This document shows, one piece after another, positions 1 to 7,419 of a stretch of 17,363 nt of DNA; the stretch's first letter is position 1; each line of letters starts with the position of its first letter. The DNA comes from DASSUC01 sp035649895 (GTDB lineage Bacteria > Actinomycetota > Actinomycetes > Mycobacteriales > Micromonosporaceae). Where the stretch lies: assembly GCA_035649895.1 (NCBI GenBank), contig DASRIS010000061.1, positions 1 through 17,363 of the forward strand. Reading direction: 5' to 3'. Made by a program: the position numbers and the translations under genes. Below the pieces are notes generated by a model. That model saw only the letters and a list, made by a program, of their open reading frames with translations, did no database searches and was not told the origin of the DNA.

Positions 1-71
1 GCCACCTGCTGGCCGCGGTGCGCAAGGTGGACGGGGTGTTCGACGCGTACCGGGTGACCTCAGGCGCCTGA
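1..71 (+). CDS. relA: RelA/SpoT-family (p)ppGpp synthetase/hydrolase, C-terminal end only
   Basis: Partial gene entering from the left edge; complete codons begin at base 3 and end at TGA 69-71. The 22 visible residues (HLLAAVRKVDGVFDAYRVTS then GA) match the closing beta-strand of the C-terminal ACT domain of actinobacterial RelA, where a V-R-x-V-x-G-V-x-D-x-Y-R-V pattern precedes the stop. The full protein makes and breaks the alarmone (p)ppGpp during amino-acid starvation. The gene order that follows (convergent cyclophilin genes, then MBL hydrolase and hisS) is the usual relA neighbourhood in actinomycetes, which supports the call. Only the tail is seen, so catalytic status cannot be judged. 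The stop codon lies inside a perfect hairpin. Confidence 0.75.
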   Translation, partial: HLLAAVRKVDGVFDAYRVTSGA

Positions 72-92
72 CGGCCTGCCGTCAGGCGCCTG
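61..92. terminator. Perfect inverted repeat between convergent relA and cyclophilin genes, probable bidirectional terminator
   Basis: Bases 61-75 (CAGGCGCCTGACGGC) are the exact reverse complement of 78-92, with only CT between them, so a stem of about 14 bp closes over a tetraloop. It overlaps the relA stop codon and lies 21 bases beyond the stop of the minus-strand cyclophilin gene, which is where a terminator shared by two converging genes is expected. There is no clear U-run on either side, as is common in actinomycetes. The 10-base half CAGGCGCCTG is itself palindromic. Confidence 0.7.
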
Positions 93-112
93 GCTGTGCT
101 GCCCGGCTATGG

Positions 113-964
113 CTACGCCTGGGGCGGGTCCAGGGTCACCGACTTGATGACGACCTCCTTCTTCGGGTGGCCGGTCCCCTGGCCGCCGGAGCCGTCGTTG
201 CCCGCCTTGTCCACGTCGTCGAGGATGTTGAGCCCCTCGACGATGGTGCCGACCACCGAGTACTTGGGGCCGTCCAGGTCGGTGTCCCTGAGGATGAAGA
301 AGAACTGGCTGCCGTTGGTGGCCTCGCCGCTGTTGGCCATGGCCAGCGTGCCGCGCGGGTAGGCCGGGCGCTGCCCGACCGGCAGGTTCTCGTCCGCGTA
401 CCGGTACGCCGGGCCGCCGGTGCCGTCGGTCGTACGCCAGCCTTTGCCCTTGGCGGACGGGTCGCCGCACTGGAGCATGCCAGTGAACGCCCGGTGGCAC
501 TTGGTGTCGTTGTAGAGGTTCTTGGCCGACAGGTGGGCGAAGCTCGACGCGATGCACGGCGCCTTGGTGAGGTCCATCTTGACCTTGATGACGCCGAGGT
601 TCGTGGTGATGTTCAGGATCTGGGTGCCGGTGCGCGGCTCCCCGCTGGTCGGCGGTGTCCCCACGTCGCGCACGGTGGCCGGCGGCGTCGGCTGTGGGGT
701 GACCGCCGGGTCGACCAGCGGGTTCCACTTGCAGCCGGCAGGGGCGGCCGAGCCCGACGCCTGCGCGGTCGGCGCCGGGGAGTCATCGCCGCCCAGGCTG
801 GTGACCAGCCACACCGCCCCGACGATCACGAGCAGCGCGGCCACCCCGGCCCCGATGCCCGCCTGGAGCTGGCGGCGCTTGCGGGCCTTTGCCGCGCGCG
901 CGGCCATCTCCCGCTCGAGCCTGGCCCGGGCCGCGGCGCGCTGGCGATCCTTGGTGGGGCTCAC
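113..964 (-). CDS. Membrane-anchored cyclophilin-type peptidyl-prolyl cis-trans isomerase (downstream paralogue)
   Basis: 283 residues, GTG start at 964, preceded by AAGGAG six bases upstream. The N-terminus is highly basic (residues 4-34), followed by one membrane helix (about 36-56), a short Pro/Ala linker, and a cyclophilin domain from about 114 to the end, so the isomerase domain should lie outside the membrane. Cyclophilins catalyse proline isomerisation in folding proteins. The active-site arginine (R158 in KCHR) and glutamine (Q165 in LQCGD) are present, and NGSQFFFILRDTDLDGPKYS matches the family core. The aromatic residue usually found between them (Phe60 in human CypA) appears to be lost in a shortened loop. 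Four cysteines (78, 137, 156, 166) are shared with the paralogue just upstream and may form disulfides. The two genes are 59 bases apart on one strand and probably form one transcript. Confidence 0.85.
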   Translation of the reverse strand: MSPTKDRQRAAARARLEREMAARAAKARKRRQLQAGIGAGVAALLVIVGAVWLVTSLGGDDSPAPTAQASGSAAPAGCKWNPLVDPAVTPQPTPPATVRDVGTPPTSGEPRTGTQILNITTNLGVIKVKMDLTKAPCIASSFAHLSAKNLYNDTKCHRAFTGMLQCGDPSAKGKGWRTTDGTGGPAYRYADENLPVGQRPAYPRGTLAMANSGEATNGSQFFFILRDTDLDGPKYSVVGTIVEGLNILDDVDKAGNDGSGGQGTGHPKKEVVIKSVTLDPPQA

Positions 965-998
965 GGTGCTCTCCTTACTCGGTTGCCGCGTCTGTGCC

Positions 999-1042
999 GC
1001 GTCAGGACTGCTCGACGGCGGCGTCAGGACTTGCTCGATGGC
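999..1042. repeat. Imperfect 21/22-bp tandem duplication across the end of the upstream cyclophilin gene
   Basis: Bases 999-1019 (GCGTCAGGACT then GCTCGACGGC) recur at 1021-1042 with one inserted T and one C-to-T change. The second copy encodes the last residues and stop of the upstream cyclophilin gene; the first copy lies in the short gap before the next gene. It looks like a local slippage duplication that carried a copy of the gene end into the spacer. Confidence 0.75.
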
Positions 1043-2046
1043 GAGGGTGACGGGGTGGCCGACCGCGTCGGCGCCGGGCTGTCGTCGGGGTCGTCGGAGG
1101 GAACCGACAGGCCCGGGGTCGGCCCCGGCGTCGGCGCGACCACATCGCCGACCGTCAGCGACTGGATGACGACGTCGTTCTTTGGCTTGCCTTCGGTGGC
1201 GGGCTTGCCATCGGCGCCCACCGCGCCGTCCTTGGCGATCTTCTCGACGATCTCCAGTCCCTTGGTCACCGTGCCGAACTTGCTGTACCGCGGGTCCAGG
1301 TAGGTGTCCTTGTAGACGATGAGGAACTGGCTGCCATTGGTGCCAGGACCGGTGTTGTACGTCGCGATGGTGCCCTTGCCGTAGAACGCCTTGCCGGCCT
1401 TGGGGTCCGGGGTGGGCGCGGCTGAGGCGGTGGGCGACGGGCTCGGCGCGCGGGTCGGCGAGGGGCTGGCCGAGGCGACCAGGGACGGGCTCGCCGCCGG
1501 GGTCGGGGCGGGGGTCGGCGCCGCCGGCGCCGCCTCGGGTGGCACGTTCTCGTCAACCACCTGGTACGTGGGGCCGCCGCCACCCGTGCCAGCGGGGTCG
1601 CCGCAGTGCAGCAGGGCGTCGGTGAGCCGGTGGCACTTGGTGTTGTCGAAGAAGTTCTTGCCGGCCAGGAACGCGAAGCTGGCCGAGGTGCAGGGCGCCG
1701 AGGCGAGGTCCAGCGAGGTCTCCACCAGCCCCTGGGCGAACGTGATGTTCATGGCCCGGCTCCCGGCGGTCGGCACGTCGGTGGTCGACGGGGTGCCCAC
1801 GTCCTTGAGCGTGCCGTCGGTGTTCTGCTTCGGCGTCCACAGGCACACGTCCGAGGCCTGCGGCTTGGGGTCGGGGTCGAACGCGCCCCCCAGCCAGAAG
1901 CCGCCGAGGGTGACCAGCACCACGACCAGGCCGGCCAGGCCCGCCTGGAGCTGGCGGCGCCGCCGCTCGGCCTGGGCCTTGCGCACCATCTGGCGGTGGT
2001 ACTTGGCGCGGGCCAGCTCACGCTGCCGGCTCTTGCTGGAAGCCAC
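1024..2046 (-). CDS. Membrane-anchored cyclophilin-like protein with a Pro/Ala/Ser-rich insertion and altered active site
   Basis: 340 residues from the GTG at 2046, chosen because AGGGGGAG lies just upstream and because from here the basic N-terminus, RRQLQAG motif and membrane helix (about 36-54) align with the paralogue; an in-frame start at 2103 gives an unrelated 19-residue extension. The cyclophilin domain starts near residue 98. The arginine of KCHR (R140) is kept, but the usual active-site glutamine is H147 (LLHCGDP), so activity may be weak or lost. About 48 low-complexity residues (169-216: Pro, Ala, Ser, Thr) are inserted inside the domain between DENVP and the FYGKGTIATYNTG strand, and a second Pro/Ser-rich tail follows the domain (about 315-340). 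Cysteines 68, 119, 138 and 148 match those of the paralogue. It is likely a tandem duplicate and the first gene of the two-gene unit. Confidence 0.85.
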   Translation of the reverse strand: MASSKSRQRELARAKYHRQMVRKAQAERRRRQLQAGLAGLVVVLVTLGGFWLGGAFDPDPKPQASDVCLWTPKQNTDGTLKDVGTPSTTDVPTAGSRAMNITFAQGLVETSLDLASAPCTSASFAFLAGKNFFDNTKCHRLTDALLHCGDPAGTGGGGPTYQVVDENVPPEAAPAAPTPAPTPAASPSLVASASPSPTRAPSPSPTASAAPTPDPKAGKAFYGKGTIATYNTGPGTNGSQFLIVYKDTYLDPRYSKFGTVTKGLEIVEKIAKDGAVGADGKPATEGKPKNDVVIQSLTVGDVVAPTPGPTPGLSVPSDDPDDSPAPTRSATPSPSPSSKS

Positions 2047-2088
2047 CGTGCTCCCCCTGTCGCGTCGCTGGTCGGTTTCGCCCGCCAG

Positions 2089-2094
2089 AGTGTA
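2089..2094 (-). promoter_or_regulatory. Possible -10 box of the cyclophilin operon
   Basis: On the minus strand TACACT lies about 43 bases before the GTG start at 2046, fitting the actinobacterial TANNNT form. No good -35 hexamer is visible at 17-18 bases upstream, so this is only a candidate. Confidence 0.3.
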
Positions 2095-2268
2095 CGGGCA
2101 CAAGCTGGGACACGGGTGCGCCAGGTGACCGCCTGGTGACCCGCCAGCCGAACCAGGTGCCCAAGCGGCGGGCGGCGCGGAAACCAGCTCGTCCGGCCGG
2201 ATAGGCTTGGGCCCAGGAACCGTGCCCGGAACGACGATTGTGGACTGGCGAGAAGGGACCCGCTACCG

Positions 2269-2958
2269 GTGCTCGTCGCAGGCTTTCCCTCGGACATCTT
2301 CGGGACCAACTGCTACGTGGTCGCGGTCGGCCCGGGGGAGCAGTGTGTGGTGGTCGACCCCGGCATCGGCGTGGTCGCCCGGCTCGACGAGGTGCTCACC
2401 GAGCACCGGCTGCACCCGGCCGCGGTGCTGCTCACCCACGGGCACCTGGACCACACCTTCTCGGTGGCGCCGGTCTGCGGCGCCCGCGGCATCGCCGCCT
2501 ACATCCACCCGGACGACCGGGAGCTGCTCGCCGACCCGGCCAAGGCGCTCTCGCTCGACCCGGTCGAGCTCTTCGGCGGCCGCCTGCCCTACTCCGAGCC
2601 GGACGACGTGGCCCTGCTCGCCGACGGCGAGGTGCTGAGGATCGCGGGCCTAGAGATCACCGTCGACCATGCCCCGGGCCATACCAGGGGGTCGGTGCTG
2701 TTCCGTACGCCCGGTGACGACCGCCCGCTCTGCTTCAGCGGGGACGTGCTCTTCGCCGGCTCGATCGGCCGCACCGACCTGCCGGGCGGCAGCATGCCGA
2801 CGATGCTGGAGAGCCTGCGGAACAAGATCCTCCCGCTCGCCGACGAGACGCTCGTGCTGCCCGGCCACGGCCCCACCACCACGATCGGCCGCGAGCGCGC
2901 CACGAACCCCTTCCTGACCGGGGTGGCCGCCGGGGCCGGACCCACCCGAGGCTGGTAA
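2269..2958 (+). CDS. Metallo-beta-lactamase-fold hydrolase, glyoxalase II-like
   Basis: 229 residues from GTG at 2269; GAGAAGGGA lies about ten bases upstream. The metal-binding set of the superfamily is complete: T-H-G-H-L-D-H at 56-62, H138 in APGHTRGS, D159 in FSGDVLF, and H200 in LPGHGP near the C-terminus. The early NCY and VVVDPG strands and the SIGRTDLPGG segment are typical of the small glyoxalase II-like branch, which hydrolyses thioesters such as S-lactoylglutathione or an actinomycete thiol equivalent; the real substrate cannot be read from sequence. It lies head-to-head with the cyclophilin operon and 53 bases before hisS, an arrangement conserved in actinomycetes. No signal peptide or membrane segment is seen, so it should be cytoplasmic. 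Confidence 0.88.
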   Translation: MLVAGFPSDIFGTNCYVVAVGPGEQCVVVDPGIGVVARLDEVLTEHRLHPAAVLLTHGHLDHTFSVAPVCGARGIAAYIHPDDRELLADPAKALSLDPVELFGGRLPYSEPDDVALLADGEVLRIAGLEITVDHAPGHTRGSVLFRTPGDDRPLCFSGDVLFAGSIGRTDLPGGSMPTMLESLRNKILPLADETLVLPGHGPTTTIGRERATNPFLTGVAAGAGPTRGW

Positions 2959-2964
2959 CCCCCG

Positions 2965-2990
2965 CTCGCGCCCGACTGCGCGGGCGCGAG
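2965..2990 (+). terminator. GC-rich hairpin between the MBL hydrolase gene and hisS
   Basis: CTCGCGCCCG (2965-2974) pairs perfectly with CGGGCGCGAG (2981-2990) around a six-base loop. It follows the hydrolase stop by a few bases and precedes the hisS ribosome site. There is no U-run. It may end the upstream transcript, protect its 3' end, or modulate read-through into hisS. Confidence 0.5.
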
Positions 2991-3011
2991 ACACCGAGGA
3001 GCTCTACCGAT

Positions 3012-4337
3012 ATGAGCAAGCCCAGGCCCCTCTCGGGCTTTCCCGAGTGGCTGCCGCCGCAGCGCATGATCGAGCAGTACGCCCTGGAGCGGATCAGGCG
3101 CACGTTCGAGCTCTACGGCTACGCGCCGCTGGAGACCCGCGCCGTCGAGCCGCTGGACCAGCTGCTGCGCAAGGGCGACACCGCCAAGGAGGTGTACGTC
3201 CTGCGCCGGCTCCAGGCGGACGAGACCGACCCGTCCGACGACGCGCTAGGCCTGCACTTCGACCTGACCGTACCCTTTGCTCGGTTTGTCCTTGAAAATG
3301 CGGGCCGGCTGGTGTTCCCGTTCCGGCGCTACCAGATCCAGAAGGTGTGGCGCGGCGAGCGGCCCCAGGAGGGGCGCTACCGGGAGTTCGCCCAGGCCGA
3401 CATCGACGTGGTTGACCGCGACACGCTGCCGTTGCACTACGAGGTGGAGATGCCGCTGGTCGTCGCCGACGCGCTCGGCGGCCTGCCGATCCCGCCGATC
3501 CGCATCCAGGTCAACAACCGCAAGGTGTGCGAGGGCTTCTACCGCGGGGTGGGCGTGCCCGACCCGGCGGCGGCGCTGCGGGCCGTGGACAAGCTGGACA
3601 AGGTCGGGCCGGCCGTGGTGACCGAGCTGCTGGTGACCACCGCGGGCGCGACCGAGGCGCAGGCCAAGGCGTGCCTGGCGCTGGGCGAGATCTCCGCCTC
3701 CGACGCGTCGTTCGTCGACGCGGTGCGCGCGCTCGGGGTCAGCGACCCACTGCTCGACGAGGGCCTGGCCGAGCTGGTCCGGGTCGTCGAGGCGGCGGCG
3801 GAGCACGCGCCCGGGCTGTGCGTGGCCGACCTGCGGGTGGCGCGGGGGCTGGACTACTACACCGGCACCGTGTACGAGACGCAGCTGCGCGGGTACGAGC
3901 GCTTCGGCTCGGTCTGCTCCGGCGGCCGGTACGACAACCTCGCCTCCTCGGGTGACGTGAGCTACCCGGGGGTGGGGATCTCGATCGGGGTGACCCGGCT
4001 GCTCGGCCTGCTCTTCGGGCGGGACGCGCTGGCCGTCTCCCGGCCGGTGCCGACGTGCGTGCTGGTGGCCCTGCCGGACGAGGGGTCCCGGGCCGCTGCC
4101 GACCGGATCGCGGCTGCCTTGCGGGGGCGGGGCATCCCGGTCGAGGTCTCGCCGGGCGCCGCCAAGTACGGCAAGCAGATCCGGTTCGCGGAGCGGCGCG
4201 GGATCCCGTACGTGTGGTTCCCGGGGGAGCCGGACACGGTCAAGGACATCCGCTCCGGCGAGCAGGCCGAGGTGTCAGTGTCCACATGGGAGCCACCGGA
4301 GGCGGACCGCTGGCCCCAGGTGACCGGCCGGACCTGA
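3012..4337 (+). CDS. hisS: Histidyl-tRNA synthetase
   Basis: 441 residues, close to the usual bacterial length. ATG at 3012 follows GAGGAG about ten bases upstream. It is a class II synthetase that charges tRNA-His with histidine in the cytoplasm. The N-terminal part carries the PEWLPPQR and FELYGYAPLETRAVEPLDQL pattern with motif 1; motif 2 with its arginine lies in ERPQEGRYREFAQADIDVV (about 115-133); the histidine-specific loop reads GLDYYTGTVYE (279-289); CSGGRYDNL and the motif 3 region with GVGISIGVTRL follow. The anticodon-binding domain occupies about the last 95 residues. The DETDPSDDALGLHFDLTVPFAR segment is the motif seen in the actinomycete subtype. The gene looks intact and is followed by an accessory island rather than directly by aspS. 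Confidence 0.96.
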   Translation: MSKPRPLSGFPEWLPPQRMIEQYALERIRRTFELYGYAPLETRAVEPLDQLLRKGDTAKEVYVLRRLQADETDPSDDALGLHFDLTVPFARFVLENAGRLVFPFRRYQIQKVWRGERPQEGRYREFAQADIDVVDRDTLPLHYEVEMPLVVADALGGLPIPPIRIQVNNRKVCEGFYRGVGVPDPAAALRAVDKLDKVGPAVVTELLVTTAGATEAQAKACLALGEISASDASFVDAVRALGVSDPLLDEGLAELVRVVEAAAEHAPGLCVADLRVARGLDYYTGTVYETQLRGYERFGSVCSGGRYDNLASSGDVSYPGVGISIGVTRLLGLLFGRDALAVSRPVPTCVLVALPDEGSRAAADRIAAALRGRGIPVEVSPGAAKYGKQIRFAERRGIPYVWFPGEPDTVKDIRSGEQAEVSVSTWEPPEADRWPQVTGRT

Positions 4338-4439
4338 ACAGGTGGGGGGCGTAGCCGCGTCACCGGTCTTCCAGCTCGTCCGCAAGCGGCACCAGACCAG
4401 CTACCGTTGACCGCCCGCAGTTTTGTCAGACCTCATGTC

Positions 4440-4445
4440 TACCGT
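4440..4445 (+). promoter_or_regulatory. Possible -10 box for leaderless transcription of the Rpn-like gene
   Basis: TACCGT (TANNNT form) ends seven bases before the ATG at 4453, the spacing that places transcription start on the start codon. No Shine-Dalgarno site is visible before any of the candidate starts, which agrees with a leaderless message. No convincing -35 box is at the normal distance. Confidence 0.35.
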
Positions 4446-4452
4446 GTCGGCC

Positions 4453-5343
4453 ATGCCGAGTGCGGAGCACGAGTCCCCGGTCGCGTTGGCCAAGCTGGAT
4501 CCGGACCTGGTGGCCTGGCTGTTGGCCAACCTGTTCGACGTCAAGGTTCCCGACTACCACCACACCCGGACCCAGGCCACCGATGTGCGGGTGCTGGTCC
4601 CGCGTACATACCACGCCGACAGCATGTTGCTGTTCTGCGATCCGGTCGACCAGCCGTTGCTCGCAGTCGTGCTGGAGGTTCAGCGCGGTCGGGACCGGAC
4701 CAAGCGTCGCACGTGGAAGCTGTACGTGGCCCAGCTGGAGGCCGAGCTGGACGTCAACACCGCGCTCCTGGTCTACTGCCCCGACCTCGCGGTCGCCCGG
4801 TGGTATCGAAGTATGTTCGAGTTCGAAGGGCTCAGCCTGCAGCTGCGGCCCTTCATCTTCACGCCTGACGAGGTGCCGTTGGTCATGGATGTGGAGACGG
4901 CTCGGGCGTACCCGGCGCTGGCGGTGCTCTCGGTGATCTGCCATGGCGAGCACGCCGAGGTGGATGACATGTTCCCGGCGCTGGTGGAGGCGCTGCGCTC
5001 ACTCGGCTCAAGTAGAGCGATCTTGTACTATGACGTTGTGCTGGCTGGGCTGCCGGTGGCGGCCCGGGCCCGTTGGGAGGCTTTCATGACCACAACTGTG
5101 GGCTATGAGTACCGCAGCGAGCTGCTGCGGAAGCTCGCCGCCCAGCATGAGGAGCTTGGCGAGGCCCGTGGTGAGGCGCGCGGCGAGGCGCGGGCGGTGT
5201 TGGCTGTGCTCAAAGCGCGTGGCGTGCCGGTTCCTGAGGCGGTCCGTGAGCAGGTTCTCTCCTGCACCGACCTGGCCCAGCTCGATGTCTGGCTGAGCCG
5301 CGCCGTCACCGCGACCACCGTCGTCGACGTGATCCGCGGATAG
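4453..5343 (+). CDS. Rpn-like PD-(D/E)XK nuclease-family protein
   Basis: 296 residues from the ATG at 4453. In-frame TTG 4423 and ATG 4435 lie upstream, but related actinomycete proteins, as I remember them, begin M-P-S-x-x-H-E, as here. The core has a PD-(D/E)XK-like arrangement: D56 in YHADSML, then E75-V-Q77 in VVLEVQ, followed by K84 and the TW-x2-YV-x2-L segment. The C-terminal third has a charged repeat (GEARGEARGEAR) and a helical tail ending in a conserved-looking LSRAVTATTVVDV. Related proteins (recombination-promoting nuclease / putative transposase group) occur in many scattered copies in actinomycete genomes; Rpn of E. coli is a DNA endonuclease that promotes recombination. Function here is inferred from fold-level motifs only. 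Base composition is slightly lower in GC than hisS, and the island setting suggests acquired DNA. Confidence 0.7.
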   Translation: MPSAEHESPVALAKLDPDLVAWLLANLFDVKVPDYHHTRTQATDVRVLVPRTYHADSMLLFCDPVDQPLLAVVLEVQRGRDRTKRRTWKLYVAQLEAELDVNTALLVYCPDLAVARWYRSMFEFEGLSLQLRPFIFTPDEVPLVMDVETARAYPALAVLSVICHGEHAEVDDMFPALVEALRSLGSSRAILYYDVVLAGLPVAARARWEAFMTTTVGYEYRSELLRKLAAQHEELGEARGEARGEARAVLAVLKARGVPVPEAVREQVLSCTDLAQLDVWLSRAVTATTVVDVIRG

Positions 5344-5345
5344 TC

Positions 5346-5751
5346 CTGGCCGGCAACAACCTGGCCGGGGCGGTCCAGGCGGACATGCGCCAGTCCGAGC
5401 GCGTCCTCGGCAGCCCTGAGGTACGCGGCCTGCTGCACTTCGTACTGGAGGACCCGTCAGGCGTCGTCGCCGCTCCGGGACGCTGTTGTCCCAGGCAGCT
5501 ACCTGGCCATCTCCCATTTGTCCCAGGAGTCCAGGCCGAGGCAGACCGCCGGGAGAACTGGCACAGCCAAGCGCGGTGGCATGGAGATGGCGCCGCGTTC
5601 CCGGTCGGAGGTGCAGCGGTTCTTCACCGGGTTGGAGCTGGTCGAGCCCGGGGTGGTGTGCACGCATGAGTGGCGTCCGGACCCCGCCGGCGGCTCGGAC
5701 GGGAAGCTGGGCCGGCCGGTCATCCTCTGCGGCCTCGGCCGCAAGGTCTGA
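5346..5751 (+). pseudogene. Remnant of a DUF574-type SAM-dependent methyltransferase
   Basis: Two reading frames together recover the C-terminal part of this actinomycete methyltransferase family. Frame one (from 5346) reads VQADMRQSERVLGSPEVRGL then LHF, matching the QADxRxPExxLxxPExRxLL stretch; the segment that should continue through the next strand is shortened to LHFVLEDPSGVVAA. A +1 frame change near 5475 then gives RDAVVPGSYLAISH, and later PRSRSEVQRFFTGLELVEPG, WRPD and GLGRKV before TGA at 5749-5751. The SAM-binding N-terminal half is absent; the remnant begins two bases after the stop of the Rpn-like gene. It therefore carries a 5' truncation, an internal deletion and a frameshift, and cannot make a functional enzyme. 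Confidence 0.75.
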
Positions 5752-5764
5752 TGTCCCGCCCTAG

Positions 5765-5780
5765 CCTGCGTGATTCGTGG
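5765..5780 (+). repeat. Left terminal inverted repeat of the IS1380-family element
   Basis: CCTGCGTGATTCGTGG; shares CCT, T, ATTCG and GG positions with the inverted right end (11 of 16). Confidence 0.7.
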
Positions 5781-5819
5781 TGATCGCTGAGTTGGGCCGG
5801 TTGTCGGCGTGTAGATAAG

Positions 5820-5893
5820 CGAAAGTGCCTGTCCCGTAGGGGAAACTTGTGACTACAACATCTACAGGTTTCTCTACCAGGAAGGCACTTTCG
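5820..5893 (+). promoter_or_regulatory. Long stem-loop in the IS1380 leader just before the transposase start
   Basis: CGAAAGTGCCT (5820-5830) pairs perfectly with AGGCACTTTCG (5883-5893). Inside it, GTAGGGGAAAC pairs imperfectly with GTTTCTCTAC, extending the helix in two blocks around a loop of roughly 20 bases. The presumed GTG start of the transposase begins three bases after the stem, so in RNA this would sit over the translation start region. It may limit transposase synthesis, especially from outside transcripts, or be a transposase-binding site in DNA. Confidence 0.55.
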
Positions 5894-5895
5894 AG

Positions 5896-7274
5896 GTGCA
5901 GTCTACGGCGTGGTCGAAGGACCCGCGGGTCACCGCGGATGGTACGGGTGTGGTGTCGCGGGTACGGCGCTGCTGCGGATGCTGGCCGACCGGTGCGGGC
6001 TGACCCAGGCGCTGTCGGGCGCCCTGGCCCGGCGGGGCTGGTGGCCGGGGCATGACCGGGGTCGGGTGCTCACGGACCTGGCTGCGATGACCGCCGACGG
6101 GGGCGAGGCGATCGCGGATATCGACGTGCTGCGTCACCAGGGCGAGCTGTTCGGGGCGGTGGCCTCGCCAGCGACGTGCTGGCGGGCCCTTGATGAGGTC
6201 GGCCGCCCACAACGACGGCGCATCAGCCGGACTCGGGCGAGGACCCGAGCCCGGGTATGGACGCTGCTGGGCCAGGTGCCCAGTGCCCGGGCCGCCGGCC
6301 GGGACATCGGCGACGGGGTTCGTGGTGCTGGACGTGGACTCCACGATCGTCATCGCGCACAGCGACAAGGACGGCGCCGCACCCACCTACAAACACACCT
6401 ACGGGTTCCATCCGATCCTGGTGACCTGTGACAACACAGGCGAGCTGCTGGCCATCACGCTGCGGCCGGGCAACGCGGGCGCGAACACCGCAGCCGACCA
6501 CCTGCAGGTCCTCGCGGAGGCCTTCGCGCAGGTCCCGACCGCGCACCGCCGGCACCTGCTGGTCCGCGGCGACTCGGCAGCCGCGTCGCACGCCGTGCTG
6601 GACTGGCTGTACGAGCAGGGCCGCAGGCGGGGCCGGGTCGTGGAGTACTCCATCGGCTGGTCGATCGGCGAGCCCGAACGGGCCGCGGTCACCGCGCTGC
6701 CCACCCGCGCGTGGTCACCGGCCCTGGACCCCGACGGCGGGGTCCGCGACGGCGCCGACGTTGCCGAGCTGACCGGGCTGCTGGACCCGTCCGGTTGGCC
6801 ACCGGGGACGCGGGTGCTCGTGCGCCGGGAGCGTCCACACCCCGGCGCTCAGCTGTCACTGTTCGAGGAGGCCGACGGCTGGCGCTACACCGCGTTCGTC
6901 ACCAACACCACCACCGGCCAGCTGCAGTGGCTGGAAGCCCGCCACCGCGCCCACGCCCGCGTCGAGGACCGCATCCGGTGCGGCAAGGACACCGGCCTGG
7001 GCCGGCTGCGATCCCGGGACTTCGACGTCAACCAGGCATGGTGCCTGGCCGCCGCGATCGCCACCGACCTCATCGCCTGGCTACAGCTGCTCGCCCTCGA
7101 CGGCGACCTAGCCACCGCCGAGCCCAGACGACTGCGGTACCGGCTGCTGCACACCGCCGCCCGCCTGACCCGGGGCCAGCGCCGCCGCTGGCTACGCATC
7201 CCACCACCTGGCCCTGGGCCGCCCAGACCACCACCGCGTTCCGTCGCATCGCGGCCATCCCCGCACCCGGCTGA
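5896..7274 (+). pseudogene. IS1380-family DDE transposase, frameshifted
   Basis: The protein can be followed through three breaks. From GTG 5896, VQSTAWSKDPRVTADGTGVV begins the protein in one frame; near 5962 it moves to another frame (GTALLRMLADRCGLTQAL through AAGRDIGDG); near 6318 it returns to the first (VVLDVDSTIVIAHSDKDGA onward); near 7205 a one-base loss moves the tail (TTWPWAAQTTTAFRRIAAIP) into the other frame, ending at TGA 7272-7274. All three catalytic acidic residues are still encoded, in the third segment: D of LDVDST (about 6337), D of LVRGDS (6571-6573) and E of RVEDRIRCGKDTGLG (6964-6966). The family cuts and pastes DNA using these. With three frame changes at unrelated positions, decay is likelier than programmed frameshifting; sequencing error cannot be excluded. 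Confidence 0.8.
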
Positions 7275-7286
7275 CCACCTTCAGCC

Positions 7287-7411
7287 CTGACCCAACGACC
7301 CGGAGGACCATAGGAGACCACGCCCGCCGCCGCGACAGACGGCCCACCACCATACCCACCACCACAAAGCATCGATCTCAGGCGATGCGGAGCGGTTGGG
7401 TCAGACCAACC
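7287..7411. repeat. Inverted repeats in the non-coding right end of the IS1380 element
   Basis: CTGACCCAAC (7287-7296) is the exact reverse complement of GTTGGGTCAG (7395-7404). The right copy also forms a local hairpin, GGTTGG (7394-7399) with CCAACC (7406-7411). These lie between the transposase stop and the right terminal repeat and could be subterminal transposase sites or a transcript end. No gene is seen in this stretch. Confidence 0.55.
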
Positions 7412-7419
7412 CACCAGAC

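Noticed and set aside
167..1303. Long plus-strand open frame across both cyclophilin genes
   Set aside because: Antisense shadow of GC-rich coding sequence; the minus-strand frames have clear cyclophilin motifs and ribosome sites.
2047..2103. 19-residue N-terminal extension of the upstream cyclophilin
   Set aside because: No ribosome site at 2103, while the GTG at 2046 has one and aligns with the paralogue.
5849..6055. Small open frame overlapping the transposase start
   Set aside because: Its product has no family resemblance and most of it overlaps the transposase in another frame.
5896..7274. Programmed frameshifting in the IS1380 transposase
   Set aside because: The family normally uses one frame, and three changes at unrelated sequences fit decay better.
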